From the IMG/VR virus record IMGVR_UViG_3300035564_000113, positions 1-51,934 of that record: a stretch of 51,934 nt of DNA; one strand, written 5' to 3'. Below the pieces are notes generated by a model. It was given only the letters and a program-made list of their open reading frames with translations, searched no databases and was not told the origin of the DNA. How positions within the stretch are numbered: the stretch's first letter is position 1; each line of letters opens with the position of its first letter. Below are positions 41,407 through 49,253 of this stretch, piece after piece. The DNA is from a virus. The position numbers and the translations under genes were made by a program.

Positions 41407-42005
41407 GGGATTAGTTTCAGGATTTCAGGTCTGAGAAGTGGCGAAACGTCGAACCACGCGACCGTAGCGAAGTCGCACGGGTTTCCCCAGTCTGCGGCGT
41501 CAGGATAACGCTTGCGGGCGACCTCGCGCCAGCCGGTGGGAGGCTCTTGGTAAATATCCATCTTGGCTGTGCGCGTGCGCTCCGTGCGCTGGGTGGCAAT
41601 TTCGTGCCAATGAGCCGCGACCGCCATCGGGCCGCAGTTGTCGAATTTCTTGCGCACGTAGCGGCAACCGCGCTCCAAATCTTCGGCGGTCACGGTCGGG
41701 TCAACCTCGCGGATTTCAGCCAGCGCCTTGCCAATCGTTCCGGCGGCGGCTCGGGTGATCTTGCCGTTGTGCCCGAATCCGGCTGCTATGGCGTCGAAAA
41801 GCACATTGCGACCGTTCACTGCTCTGGCCTTCTTCGGCATTTCCTTGGCCAAGGCGGGGCGCAAAGCGGCGAGCAGGGCATCTTCCGTCAGCTTGTACGC
41901 CGGGTTACCCTGGCGGGCCGCCATCACGGCAGCCCAGCACGCCCGGGCGACGCGCGTAGCGGCGTCTTCGGGCGGCATTCCGGGGAGCTGGGGTGTCGCG
42001 ATCAT
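41403..42005 (-). CDS. Unknown helical protein, possibly replication-associated
   Basis: 200 residues from the ATG at 42005 (ATGA overlap). Helical throughout, with ERGCRYVRKKFDNCGPMAVA then AHWHE near 122-145, a pattern that recalls C-terminal parts of phage replication initiators where a Cys/Thr-Pro-Xaa-Ala turn precedes a Trp helix. No Walker motif is present, so it is not a helicase. Evidence for a replication role is weak and rests mostly on its neighbours. Confidence 0.55.
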   Translation of the reverse strand: MIATPQLPGMPPEDAATRVARACWAAVMAARQGNPAYKLTEDALLAALRPALAKEMPKKARAVNGRNVLFDAIAAGFGHNGKITRAAAGTIGKALAEIREVDPTVTAEDLERGCRYVRKKFDNCGPMAVAAHWHEIATQRTERTRTAKMDIYQEPPTGWREVARKRYPDAADWGNPCDFATVAWFDVSPLLRPEILKLIP

Positions 42006-42883
42006 ACTCCGCACATCCCCTCGCATTCGTTGCCAAACATCACCTGCTGTCCGTTGTCCTCGTCGGTAGATAGGTCTACCTCGTTTAATGGCTTGCAAGA
42101 TCGGTGCAAAAACAGTTGCGAGGTTCGCGAAAGATTCAGCGCCTTCTCGAATTGCAGCGCCTTCTCGAATTGCAGCGCCTTCTCGAATTGCAGCGCCTTC
42201 TCGAATTGCAGCGCCTTCTCGAATTGCAGCGCCTTCTCGAATTCAGTCGGCTCGAAATCCCGCAACCGACGCCATTCCTTATCCGAATGGAATGGGCAAT
42301 AACGGCACGCCGAGCGCGGGGGCGTTGGGAACTTGTGCGCAGCCATCCATCGAAGGCAATCATGCCGTGTCATGTTCGCGTCGATCAACGGCCAATGGGT
42401 TTTCAGATAGGCGTGCCGAGATGGCTTCATCCTCGAAATTTCATCGAGCGTTATCCCGATCCATTGAATTGCTATCACGGTTTTACCGCCTCGTTTCACT
42501 CCGGCGAGCTCTTTTATTTTTCGTTGAATCGGGACCAACTTAAAGTCTCTCGTGCAGGCGCGATTTTGAACCATCGCCTTCGTGCCATCGGAGGATAGGG
42601 TGAACGCAGGGAACGAAGTCTTGTTGAACATTGAGCCCTTTTTGCTCTTTCTGAGCGTCAGGATGGACTTCCCAAGGCTTCCCGCCGTCACCCGATAGAC
42701 CGGGTATGGGAGTTGTTTTTCAAGCCAGTCAAGCCAAGTGTAGACGCTCGCCGGCTCGTCTTGCGTGTCGGCAAAGATCGCGGCGGTCGGCATTGGCGTT
42801 ATCTCGCCGCACGCCGCCATAAGCGCCATCGTGGATGACTGTACGCCTGCCCCAAGGGAAATTACGTGAATAGGATCGCTCAT
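42002..42883 (-). CDS. PAPS-reductase-like PP-loop protein with an internal repeat array
   Basis: 293 residues. ISLGAGVQSSTMAL (8-21) is the ATP-binding PP-loop of phosphoadenosine-phosphosulfate reductase-like phage proteins. IQWIGITLDEISRMK and CRYCPFHSDKEWRRL (193-207) are later family motifs, and LHRSCKPL lies near the end. Members may activate sulfur or nucleotides for DNA or RNA modification; the exact reaction is not established. Residues 214-249 are six hexapeptide repeats of FEKALQ, encoded by an 18-bp tandem array at 42137-42244. This lengthens a helix that already exists in the family and stays in frame. Confidence 0.85.
   Translation of the reverse strand: MSDPIHVISLGAGVQSSTMALMAACGEITPMPTAAIFADTQDEPASVYTWLDWLEKQLPYPVYRVTAGSLGKSILTLRKSKKGSMFNKTSFPAFTLSSDGTKAMVQNRACTRDFKLVPIQRKIKELAGVKRGGKTVIAIQWIGITLDEISRMKPSRHAYLKTHWPLIDANMTRHDCLRWMAAHKFPTPPRSACRYCPFHSDKEWRRLRDFEPTEFEKALQFEKALQFEKALQFEKALQFEKALQFEKALNLSRTSQLFLHRSCKPLNEVDLSTDEDNGQQVMFGNECEGMCGV
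42137..42244. repeat. Six-copy 18-bp tandem repeat
   Basis: Plus-strand unit CAGCGCCTTCTCGAATTG. Five units are identical and the sixth differs at its last base. It lies inside the PP-loop gene and keeps the reading frame. Near-identity of the copies means recent expansion. Confidence 0.97.
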
Positions 42884-43368
42884 GACGGGTTAGCGGTCGC
42901 AGCCGCCTTTGCGTGTTCGGCGAGAGAGATTATTTCCACGACCGCGCCGGGATTCGGACCATAGGTCTTCCCAGCGAACAGCGAGCAGACCTGCGAATCG
43001 TCGCGCCAGAAGGTGCCGAGCTGGGTGAGCGCGTCGAGTACCGCCTTGGCCAGATTATCGGAATCCGGTTTCGATGTGTGGTAGGTCGGCGCGTCGCCGC
43101 GCAATTCCTTCGCGGGATTGCTGGATCGGAAATGGGAGTTGGGCCGGCGGAAGACGAAGGCGATGCGCACCTGCACCGGCCCGGCGAGGGGCCTAGCGGG
43201 CGCGTGCGGCTTTGCGGCGAGCACGACTTGCGCCTTCCATCCCTCGGCGGTGCCAGAGTCGAACACGCGAGCCGAGTATTTGCCGTCCGGCATCCGCATC
43301 GCGAAGGCGCGCGGGCGCGGCTGGCCCTTCGGATCGCCGGAAACAGTGAAGCTATAAAGTTCGTTCAT
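42880..43368 (-). CDS. rusA: RusA-type Holliday junction resolvase
   Basis: 162 residues from the ATG at 43368, with AAAGGA upstream. GDPKGQPRPRAF near the start, KPDSDNLAKAVLDALTQLGT (100-119) and WRDDSQV (121-127) match RusA; D102, D104 and D124 correspond to the catalytic acidic triad. It would cut four-way junctions formed during phage DNA recombination or replication. ATGA overlap with the HNH gene upstream and a shared operon with ERF and YqaJ support this. Confidence 0.92.
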   Translation of the reverse strand: MNELYSFTVSGDPKGQPRPRAFAMRMPDGKYSARVFDSGTAEGWKAQVVLAAKPHAPARPLAGPVQVRIAFVFRRPNSHFRSSNPAKELRGDAPTYHTSKPDSDNLAKAVLDALTQLGTFWRDDSQVCSLFAGKTYGPNPGAVVEIISLAEHAKAAATANPS

Positions 43369-43835
43369 GTTATCCTTTCGTGGGCCAAGAGTTCGTCGAG
43401 ACGTTGCATCACTTCTTCGCGTGTGAGCTGTTTTCCTTCGTATTTCGCCGCGTAGAAGCCGGCAACGTAGGGTTTGATCCAATCCGAATGCTCTAGCATG
43501 TATGGTTGCTGCGGATTGACGTGTCCCTGTATCCGAAGATGACACCGCTGGCAGAGCGCGAGCAGGTTCCACCATGCGCAATTCGACTTGTTACCGTCGA
43601 AATGATGCACGGTGAGAATGCGCCATTGCGCCTCTGGAAACCCGAGCCAAAAGCGAACTGGCCCGTCATTGTGGGTGCAATGCTCATCGCAGCGTGTCCA
43701 CTCGCCCTTGCCGTGCGTGCCCTTCGTGTAGGGATGCCCGCACCGAATGCACCGATGGCCAACGCTCGCGCAGACGGCGGCGTTAATCTCCGGCCAGTCG
43801 GGCGGGTATTCTCCGGGTGTGTGCAGGCGTGGCAT
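43365..43835 (-). CDS. HNH endonuclease
   Basis: 156 residues. ILTVHHFDGNKSNCAWWNLL then ALCQRCHLRIQGHV holds H77-H78, N90 and H99 of the beta-beta-alpha-metal site. Cys29/Cys32 and Cys95/Cys98 can bind a structural zinc. Role may be packaging-related nicking or DNA processing; it lies among the recombination genes rather than next to the terminase. Reads directly into RusA with a four-base overlap. Confidence 0.88.
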   Translation of the reverse strand: MPRLHTPGEYPPDWPEINAAVCASVGHRCIRCGHPYTKGTHGKGEWTRCDEHCTHNDGPVRFWLGFPEAQWRILTVHHFDGNKSNCAWWNLLALCQRCHLRIQGHVNPQQPYMLEHSDWIKPYVAGFYAAKYEGKQLTREEVMQRLDELLAHERIT

Positions 43836-43888
43836 GGTGAAAATTAATTGGCCGGATTACGCGCCGGCCCGCGTCGTTGTGTTGTCGG

Positions 43889-44443
43889 TCACTCTTCGCT
43901 GTCAACCGTGCCCTCGTCGGCCGGAACGCCGACCGTTCCGGGAGAAGCCTTGATCTTGCTCGCCTCGTCTTCTGTGATGACCGGATTGGGCAGCGCGGCG
44001 CCGAGTTGGATGATCTCGCCGACGCGGGCGACCTGCGGAGACTCCAGTGCAAGTTCGTCCTGCATCTCGGCTTGGCTCATTTCCTCTTCGCCGATGACTT
44101 CGTGCGTGTCGAGCCGGGTGAGACGTTTCACGCCGGTCTTGGGCGTGTGGTACTGAACCAATACCTGCGTGTTGCGATACTCGAAACCCGAATTGACCTT
44201 GCCGGCGTGCTCGGTCAGGCGCGATTGGATGCCGTCGCATTTGGCCTTGAGCTGACTCGTGACAGCCTTCTTGTCTTCTTCCGCTTGGTTGAGTTCGCGG
44301 CTGGCCTCGGCGAGTTTCTTCGCGATTTCGACGATTTCGGGGATCGTGAAGGTGTGCCGTAGTTGCATTTCGATCTTGCGATCCGGCTTCGTGGGCTTGG
44401 CCGGCACGGTAGTTTTCTTGGGCGATGCTTTCTTGCTACTCAT
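43889..44443 (-). CDS. Unknown coiled-coil early protein, 184 aa
   Basis: Starts MSSKKASPKKTTVPAKPTKP, a basic disordered N terminus. A coiled coil follows (IAKKLAEASRELNQAEEDKK to about residue 85), then a beta segment (QVLVQYHTPKTGVKRLTRLD) and an acidic tail. Similar layouts occur in phage proteins of unknown function near recombination genes. An upstream in-frame start at 44485 adds 14 residues and is less likely. Confidence 0.65.
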   Translation of the reverse strand: MSSKKASPKKTTVPAKPTKPDRKIEMQLRHTFTIPEIVEIAKKLAEASRELNQAEEDKKAVTSQLKAKCDGIQSRLTEHAGKVNSGFEYRNTQVLVQYHTPKTGVKRLTRLDTHEVIGEEEMSQAEMQDELALESPQVARVGEIIQLGAALPNPVITEDEASKIKASPGTVGVPADEGTVDSEE

Positions 44444-44492
44444 GGATGTATGTTTTCGGTGGATTGACGGTTTGGATGCAGACAAAATGAGC

Positions 44493-44711
44493 CTAGTCTC
44501 GGCGGTGCGGCAGGGCGTTCAGCGCATCCTTGCGCTTGCCGATGGTCAGCCAGTGGTAAACGGCGCCGTCTTCCTGCGCGTGTGTTGCGCTGGGGAGGCG
44601 TTGCTTCACGCCGTTGGCGCCGAGCCGCACGAGCAACGCGGCTTCTTTTATGGTGCCGGCTTCAAGCATAACCGAGAAGTCGTGCGCCCGTTCCATTACG
44701 TGAACTTTCAT
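44493..44711 (-). CDS. Small unknown protein, 72 aa
   Basis: Starts MKVHVMERAHDFSVMLEAGT. The middle KEAALLVRLGANGVKQRLPS could form a small HTH-like helical pair. The ATG follows ATATCCC. No family recognised. Confidence 0.58.
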   Translation of the reverse strand: MKVHVMERAHDFSVMLEAGTIKEAALLVRLGANGVKQRLPSATHAQEDGAVYHWLTIGKRKDALNALPHRRD

Positions 44712-44723
44712 GGGATATTTGGG

Positions 44724-45416
44724 TTAGTCTGGAATCTTGCCCGTCGCCTCGTACTCCGCCTTCTGCGCCTCGTAGGCCGCTCGCTTCGGAGCGTCGGCGG
44801 CTTCTTTCAGCGCCATCACCTTTGCGTAGGCCGCATCGAACGTCGCCAGAAAGCCGTTTAGCGCCGCTTGCAGCGCGGCCATTATTTTCTCGTCGCGCTC
44901 GATCCGCAGCAGCAGCGGGGGGAACTGGCGCGAGTAACTAAGGAAATACCACCACTTGCGGTCGGTCACGAGCATGGAGCCATAGACCTGCGCACGGTAC
45001 TGCGGCGGCAGCTCGCCGTTCACGAGATAGCGCAGGTGCGTGTCTGGCTGCGGACACTTTGCCTCGATGCCGCCGTCAGTCCCGATGAGCCCGTCCGGCG
45101 AGCAACCAATGCGCCCGTCGTCCGTCGTTACGAATCCCACGCGGTCAATCTGAATGTCTCGCGTGAACATTACGAATGGAAGCGCCTCGCCCTCCAGAAT
45201 CGAGCCCTGCCCCATTTCCCAAGAGCCGCCGCCCGTTTGCAGCGGGACGCCCATGCACCGCTCTGCCAGCTTGCGGTAAAGGTACGTCTCTGGCGTCTGG
45301 CCGGTGCGCAGCTTCCACTCTGGCGTCACAAGGTTATCAAATTCGCTGGCGGTCGGAATACCGGCGCGAGCCTTGAGCCATTCCGGCGTTCCCTGTGTGC
45401 AAGAAATCGTTTTCAT
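44724..45416 (-). CDS. YqaJ-type viral recombinase (lambda-exonuclease fold)
   Basis: 230 residues. QGTPEWLKARAGIPTASEFD near the start and GSILEGEALPF are typical family blocks. GCSPDGLIG (D108) and GGIEAKCP (E118, K120) give the PD-(D/E)XK nuclease centre. The enzyme would resect double-stranded ends to leave 3-prime overhangs for the annealing protein. It is coupled by overlap to the ERF gene upstream, the standard pairing. The C-terminal 45 residues are a charged helix. Confidence 0.92.
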   Translation of the reverse strand: MKTISCTQGTPEWLKARAGIPTASEFDNLVTPEWKLRTGQTPETYLYRKLAERCMGVPLQTGGGSWEMGQGSILEGEALPFVMFTRDIQIDRVGFVTTDDGRIGCSPDGLIGTDGGIEAKCPQPDTHLRYLVNGELPPQYRAQVYGSMLVTDRKWWYFLSYSRQFPPLLLRIERDEKIMAALQAALNGFLATFDAAYAKVMALKEAADAPKRAAYEAQKAEYEATGKIPD

Positions 45417-46186
45417 TTCTTGGCGCGTTTGCGGGCTTCGATGGCGCGAACCAGCACCGGGTAAACTGCGCTCGGTACGTCCTCAAGTTTGGCGACGCCA
45501 GCAAGCTGGCAAAGGCCGGCTTCGGTGCCGCCTGCCTCCTTCAACTCTTCGCGGAGGTACTGTACCTTGTCGCTGGCGATTGGTCCGCCTTGGTCGCGGG
45601 CATCCTGACTTGCGCCGTCGCTGTCGTGTTCGACGGTAATGTTGAGCGCATTGCAGAGCGCGTACCGCTTGGCGTAGGTCATCGCTGCGCCGTCCGCCTG
45701 CGTCTCGGTTGCACCGTAGGGACCGGCCCCAGCGCGCACGAATGCCTGATAATCGCGGTGGTGACCGCCGTTGTGCTGGAGCGTGCAAGTCTGAACGATG
45801 CGCGCATCCTTGCAATCCGTAGAGAAGCTAATCGAGAAACCGTGCCGCTGTGCGAGCGGGTTCACCTCTCGCATAATTTCCTCGTAGGGCAGATACGTGT
45901 AGCGTGTTTTGCCCTGTTTGTCGGGAACGATCTTCGTTGCCTGGAATGTTTTCAGCTCGTTTTGCAGAGCGGCGAATGCCTCGGCAAACTGCTTCTCAGC
46001 CTTCTTGTCCTCCATGTGTTCGTGCAGGGCGACAAGGCGCTCCACGACGGAAACGGATTCCGCCGTGAGTTTGCCTGAGTCGATCATGCGCTCAATGAGC
46101 GATAGCGGGGAAGCGCCTACGGGCGTGATGGCGACGGTTTCTTGCGGCGCGATGTCGAGAGCTGCGGTCTGGTCTTTGGGATTCAT
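45413..46186 (-). CDS. erf: ERF-family single-strand annealing protein
   Basis: 257 residues. FAALQNELKTFQATKIVPDK, TYLPYEEIMREVNPLAQRHG, CTLQHNGGHHRDY and QADGAAMTYAKRYALCNALN match the ERF (Essential Recombination Function) domain in order. It would coat single strands and anneal them, supporting recombination-dependent replication. Followed by the YqaJ exonuclease with which it probably works. The ATG is separated from the previous stop by CCC. Confidence 0.93.
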   Translation of the reverse strand: MNPKDQTAALDIAPQETVAITPVGASPLSLIERMIDSGKLTAESVSVVERLVALHEHMEDKKAEKQFAEAFAALQNELKTFQATKIVPDKQGKTRYTYLPYEEIMREVNPLAQRHGFSISFSTDCKDARIVQTCTLQHNGGHHRDYQAFVRAGAGPYGATETQADGAAMTYAKRYALCNALNITVEHDSDGASQDARDQGGPIASDKVQYLREELKEAGGTEAGLCQLAGVAKLEDVPSAVYPVLVRAIEARKRAKK

Positions 46187-46189
46187 GGG

Positions 46190-47350
46190 TTAAAGTCCTT
46201 TCGCGGTGGTTTCGATCCAGACGGCGAACTTCTCGCGCTGGCTGGCGAGCGTGACGCCGATTGACTTTGCCTCTTCGGTTTTGAAGTCGGGCAGTTCCAA
46301 GGCGCGAAGGGATTGAGCGAACGCCAGCAGCTTGTCTTTGTCGGGCGCGGCAGCAGCTTTCTTGGCGGCTGCGGCTTCGTCTGCCGCTTTCTTGGCTGCG
46401 GCATCACGCAACTCCTTAGCCTCGGCTTCTGCCTTTTCACGGGCCGCTTTTTCCAATGCTGCTAAGGCGTCGGCCTTGCGCTTCTGCTCTGCGGCAGTAG
46501 CCTGAATTTTTTCCCGCTCAGCCTTGGCCTTCGCCTCTATCTCTGCCTTCTCTTGCGCAGCCTTGGCGGCTGCCAGTTTGGCCGCAGCGTCGGCTTTGGC
46601 CTTCTCTTCGGCGGCAATGCGTGCGGCTTCGGCCCGTTCTTCGGCCAGCTTCTTTTCCGCAGCCTCCCGCTCCGCCTTGGCCGCAGCCTCGCGGGCGATG
46701 GCCTCTTGTTGCAGCCGGGCGTTCTCAGCGCGGATTCGCTCGCGCTCTGCCGCGTCGGCCTGCTCTTTGGCAATGCGATCTTCCTCGGCCTTCTTGGCGG
46801 CAGCGATGGCCTGCTCTTTGGCCAACCGAACGCCGGTCAAAAGCTGGGTAAAGGTAGGCTCCGGCATGTCACGGACGGCGTACAGATTCACGTCCTCAAC
46901 GTAGGGCGCAAGCGCAGCCTTGCGGCCCGCTTCGAGTGCGTCTTTTCGCGCAATCTCGGCACGCTCGGCGGTGTCCTCGGCGTCCTGTAACGCCTTTTCA
47001 ACCGGCGCAAGGTCGGCTTCTAGGATATTGTAAAACCCATCAACGGCTCGCCCGTAGGTCAGCGCATTCGCTTTCTGCGCCTTCTTCACCTTCTCGCCTT
47101 CGATTCGGACGCGGCGAATAGCCAGCCGGCAGGCGCGAGCCCTTTTGATTTCCGTGACGCAGGTTGCGTCCTTCACGGATTCAGCGACGCCAACAGCATC
47201 GGCAAGCACGGTACGCGCCTGAATGAAAAGCGGGCGGAATGCTGCGACTAACGGCGTTGTCGAGGCTTGTTCAAGGCCGGTTTGGCCTGCGTATGCTACC
47301 AGCTTCTCCTCTACTGGAGAGACGATTTCGAGTTCGGTTGTAGGATTCAT
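46190..47350 (-). CDS. Long coiled-coil protein, recombination-associated
   Basis: 386 residues. The N-terminal 170 residues are helical with Arg-rich stretches (RACRLAIRRVRIEGEKVKKA) and a small domain (LAPYVEDVNLYAVRDMPEPT). Residues about 185-340 are a Lys/Glu/Ala coiled coil. Phages that carry ERF or RecT-like genes often have such a protein directly upstream; DUF1351-type proteins are comparable. It may act as a partner or scaffold for the annealing protein. The low-complexity part gives false TolA-like similarity. Confidence 0.72.
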   Translation of the reverse strand: MNPTTELEIVSPVEEKLVAYAGQTGLEQASTTPLVAAFRPLFIQARTVLADAVGVAESVKDATCVTEIKRARACRLAIRRVRIEGEKVKKAQKANALTYGRAVDGFYNILEADLAPVEKALQDAEDTAERAEIARKDALEAGRKAALAPYVEDVNLYAVRDMPEPTFTQLLTGVRLAKEQAIAAAKKAEEDRIAKEQADAAERERIRAENARLQQEAIAREAAAKAEREAAEKKLAEERAEAARIAAEEKAKADAAAKLAAAKAAQEKAEIEAKAKAEREKIQATAAEQKRKADALAALEKAAREKAEAEAKELRDAAAKKAADEAAAAKKAAAAPDKDKLLAFAQSLRALELPDFKTEEAKSIGVTLASQREKFAVWIETTAKGL

Positions 47351-47404
47351 GGGATTGATTAGAGAGTGGTCCTGCCGGCGCGGTCCTCGGCTGTTGCGCT
47401 ACCC

Positions 47405-47659
47405 CTAGACGCAATTCCGCGCCGCACCGGCAGGAAGATGTTTGGTCGGCTTGAAGCCGTTCTTTTTGGCGAAGGCGATAAGCTGGTCCTCCAGCAGCCC
47501 GGCGCTGCCTGCGATCGCCGCCCACTTGTCGCGCTGTGCCTTGGTGGCCACGTCCACCTTTGCGCCGGGGAGCAGCACGCGGGGCAGTTTGCCGTATCGC
47601 CTGCGATGGCCGCGCTCAGCCGCGACCTGAACGAAGAGCGTTGCGTGTAGGTTAGCCAT
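47405..47659 (-). CDS. Small unknown protein, 84 aa
   Basis: The ATG at 47659 (MANLHATLFVQVAAERGHRR) follows AATTCCC. Basic and mixed alpha/beta, ending ARNCV. Overlaps the upstream gene by eight bases. No family recognised. Confidence 0.55.
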   Translation of the reverse strand: MANLHATLFVQVAAERGHRRRYGKLPRVLLPGAKVDVATKAQRDKWAAIAGSAGLLEDQLIAFAKKNGFKPTKHLPAGAARNCV

Positions 47660-47861
47660 GGGAATTGGTGGTGAATCGCGCGCCGAACATATCGCGGAGC
47701 GCGAAAACGATGTGAGGCTTGAGCTGGCCGTCGTGGTTGTTGTAGCGCAGCCACGCTTGGTAGTCCTTGCGGGTCTTGAAGGTTGTTGGACCGCGATCAT
47801 CGAAAATAATGACGACGCGATGCCCGGCGTTCCACGCTGCGTAGAGGTCTTTGACTTTCAT
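47652..47861 (-). CDS. Small unknown protein, 69 aa
   Basis: Starts MKVKDLYAAWNAGHRVVIIF with ATGA overlap to the upstream gene. A beta strand (HRVVIIFDD) and Tyr/Trp-rich helix (RKDYQAWLRYNNHDGQ) suggest a compact domain. No family is recognised. Confidence 0.6.
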   Translation of the reverse strand: MKVKDLYAAWNAGHRVVIIFDDRGPTTFKTRKDYQAWLRYNNHDGQLKPHIVFALRDMFGARFTTNSHG

Positions 47862-48484
47862 GGCTTAAAATCGGTTTCCGGCCCTTCGTATGATTCGTGC
47901 GGCTGCTCTGCGTCGCACTTCTCGCAGCGCTCAAAAACGACTCTCTCCGTTCCAAATTCATGGTCAAAAGAATCGTCGATTACCTTCCAATCGTGGTCAC
48001 AGGTGGATTGCTGCTGGCGCTTCTCAGCGCGTCTGATTATCTCTTCGTCAACTTGTTCTTGAATTGATGGATCGTCTGCCTCTCCGCCTTCTTTGTTCGT
48101 GGCATCCGAGCAAACCACTTCCCATCCGCTATTCGTGAACTTGGCGACGGCTCGAACGTAAACTTCATGGTCTCGGTCGTGGTGCGTCACGGTCATTTCA
48201 AACTCCTCCACGTAGTCGGGAGTAGCCAACACCTGCCAGTCGATGCGGTCGATGTTCACGTCTGAGAGCGTGGGGTAAGCGGTGATGCAGGAATCTTGGG
48301 TATCGCTGTTGAGCTTACCGACGCACTCCTGCGCGCAGACGACGGCAATCGCCCGCAGCGCGTATAGGCGTTTCTCGGAATCGGTCAGCGCCATTGCTGC
48401 GGCGAAATCCTTGTGCTCGCGTATGTCTTCTGCGCGCACCCAGATTTCCACGCGGGCGTCTAAATCAAAGCGAAGATCATTCAT
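47858..48484 (-). CDS. Unknown early protein with C-terminal zinc-binding motif, 208 aa
   Basis: Starts MNDLRFDLDARVEIWVRAED. The middle is acidic and mixed. Near the C terminus CDHDWKVIDDSFDHEF then ERVVFERCEKCDAEQPHE has a Cys-His plus Cys-Xaa2-Cys set, typical of phage 'DHDW...C..C' zinc knuckles. ATGA overlaps with both neighbours. Confidence 0.65.
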   Translation of the reverse strand: MNDLRFDLDARVEIWVRAEDIREHKDFAAAMALTDSEKRLYALRAIAVVCAQECVGKLNSDTQDSCITAYPTLSDVNIDRIDWQVLATPDYVEEFEMTVTHHDRDHEVYVRAVAKFTNSGWEVVCSDATNKEGGEADDPSIQEQVDEEIIRRAEKRQQQSTCDHDWKVIDDSFDHEFGTERVVFERCEKCDAEQPHESYEGPETDFKP

Positions 48485-49002
48485 GTCTGGTTTCCTCGGT
48501 TGAGCTTGGCGAGCGCGGCTTGCGCATCTTGCACCGCTCGCAATATGGAGTCCGATGCTTCTATCTTGACCGACATAAAGGCGTTCTCGATTTTGGATTT
48601 CTCTAGCGCGTCCGCCAGCTCCTTGACCTGCGCCTTCACCAGTTCCAGCGATTGCAGCGCGTCCTGCCGCTCGTAGAAAGCCTTGCGTTCTATCTTCTCA
48701 AGTTCCCCATATTGGCCGTTTACCTCTTTGCGCCTATCGGATTCTGCGGCAAACTGGCTCTCCAGCTCGGCGCACTTCGCGGCGCTGGCGTCGTCTTTTA
48801 CCTCGGCTTCTGTGAACATTTCGGCGAGCTGATCGTCTGTTGGCTCAACCCAGCCACGGACACGCTTTGCGCAATCCGTCAGGGCGTATGCCTCTGAAAG
48901 TTCATCATCGGCATTGCGGCGGTTGCTCTCATCGACGCAAATATTGTTTGATAGCGTTATCGCTGCGCGCCAAATGCCCTTGTCTCGTTCGGTGATGTTC
49001 AT
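48481..49002 (-). CDS. Coiled-coil early protein, 173 aa
   Basis: The ATG at 49002 follows GGAGATTAGCA, a good Shine-Dalgarno. Starts MNITERDKGIWRAAITLSNN. Residues about 75-165 are a charged coiled coil (YGELEKIERKAFYERQDALQ). A much longer reading frame continues upstream through the 24-bp repeats but is a repeat artefact. Function unknown. Confidence 0.65.
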   Translation of the reverse strand: MNITERDKGIWRAAITLSNNICVDESNRRNADDELSEAYALTDCAKRVRGWVEPTDDQLAEMFTEAEVKDDASAAKCAELESQFAAESDRRKEVNGQYGELEKIERKAFYERQDALQSLELVKAQVKELADALEKSKIENAFMSVKIEASDSILRAVQDAQAALAKLNRGNQT

Positions 49003-49004
49003 TG

Positions 49005-49253
49005 CTAATCTCCAATTGAAATACTGAGCCTGTCCGCCCTGTCGTAGTGCCGCGTCAGCTCGGCCCGGTGGAAGGCGCGGGCGCGGAAAAAGTCTCTGGC
49101 CTCCTCGGCGGTCGCTGGGCGGATCTCGCGCGGCTCCGGCGCGACGTGGACCGCGTGCGACTTCCGCAGCGTCCGAGTACGCTCGTCCCAAAAGCCAACG
49201 CCAAAGTCCGTGGACACGAGCGGCGAGAATGAGGACTGCAAGGCGAGTCTCAT
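49005..49253 (-). CDS. Small unknown protein, 82 aa
   Basis: The ATG at 49253 overlaps the GGTV gene's stop (ATGA), and this decides the start against the long repeat-derived extension to 49529. Starts MRLALQSSFSPLVSTDFGVG. PREIRPATAEEARDFFRARA is helical and charged. No family recognised. Confidence 0.65.
   Translation of the reverse strand: MRLALQSSFSPLVSTDFGVGFWDERTRTLRKSHAVHVAPEPREIRPATAEEARDFFRARAFHRAELTRHYDRADRLSISIGD

Noticed and set aside
42137-42244. CRISPR-like array
   Set aside because: Units are contiguous, only 18 bp, with no spacers and no cas genes; it is a coding tandem repeat. The same holds for 49293-49532.
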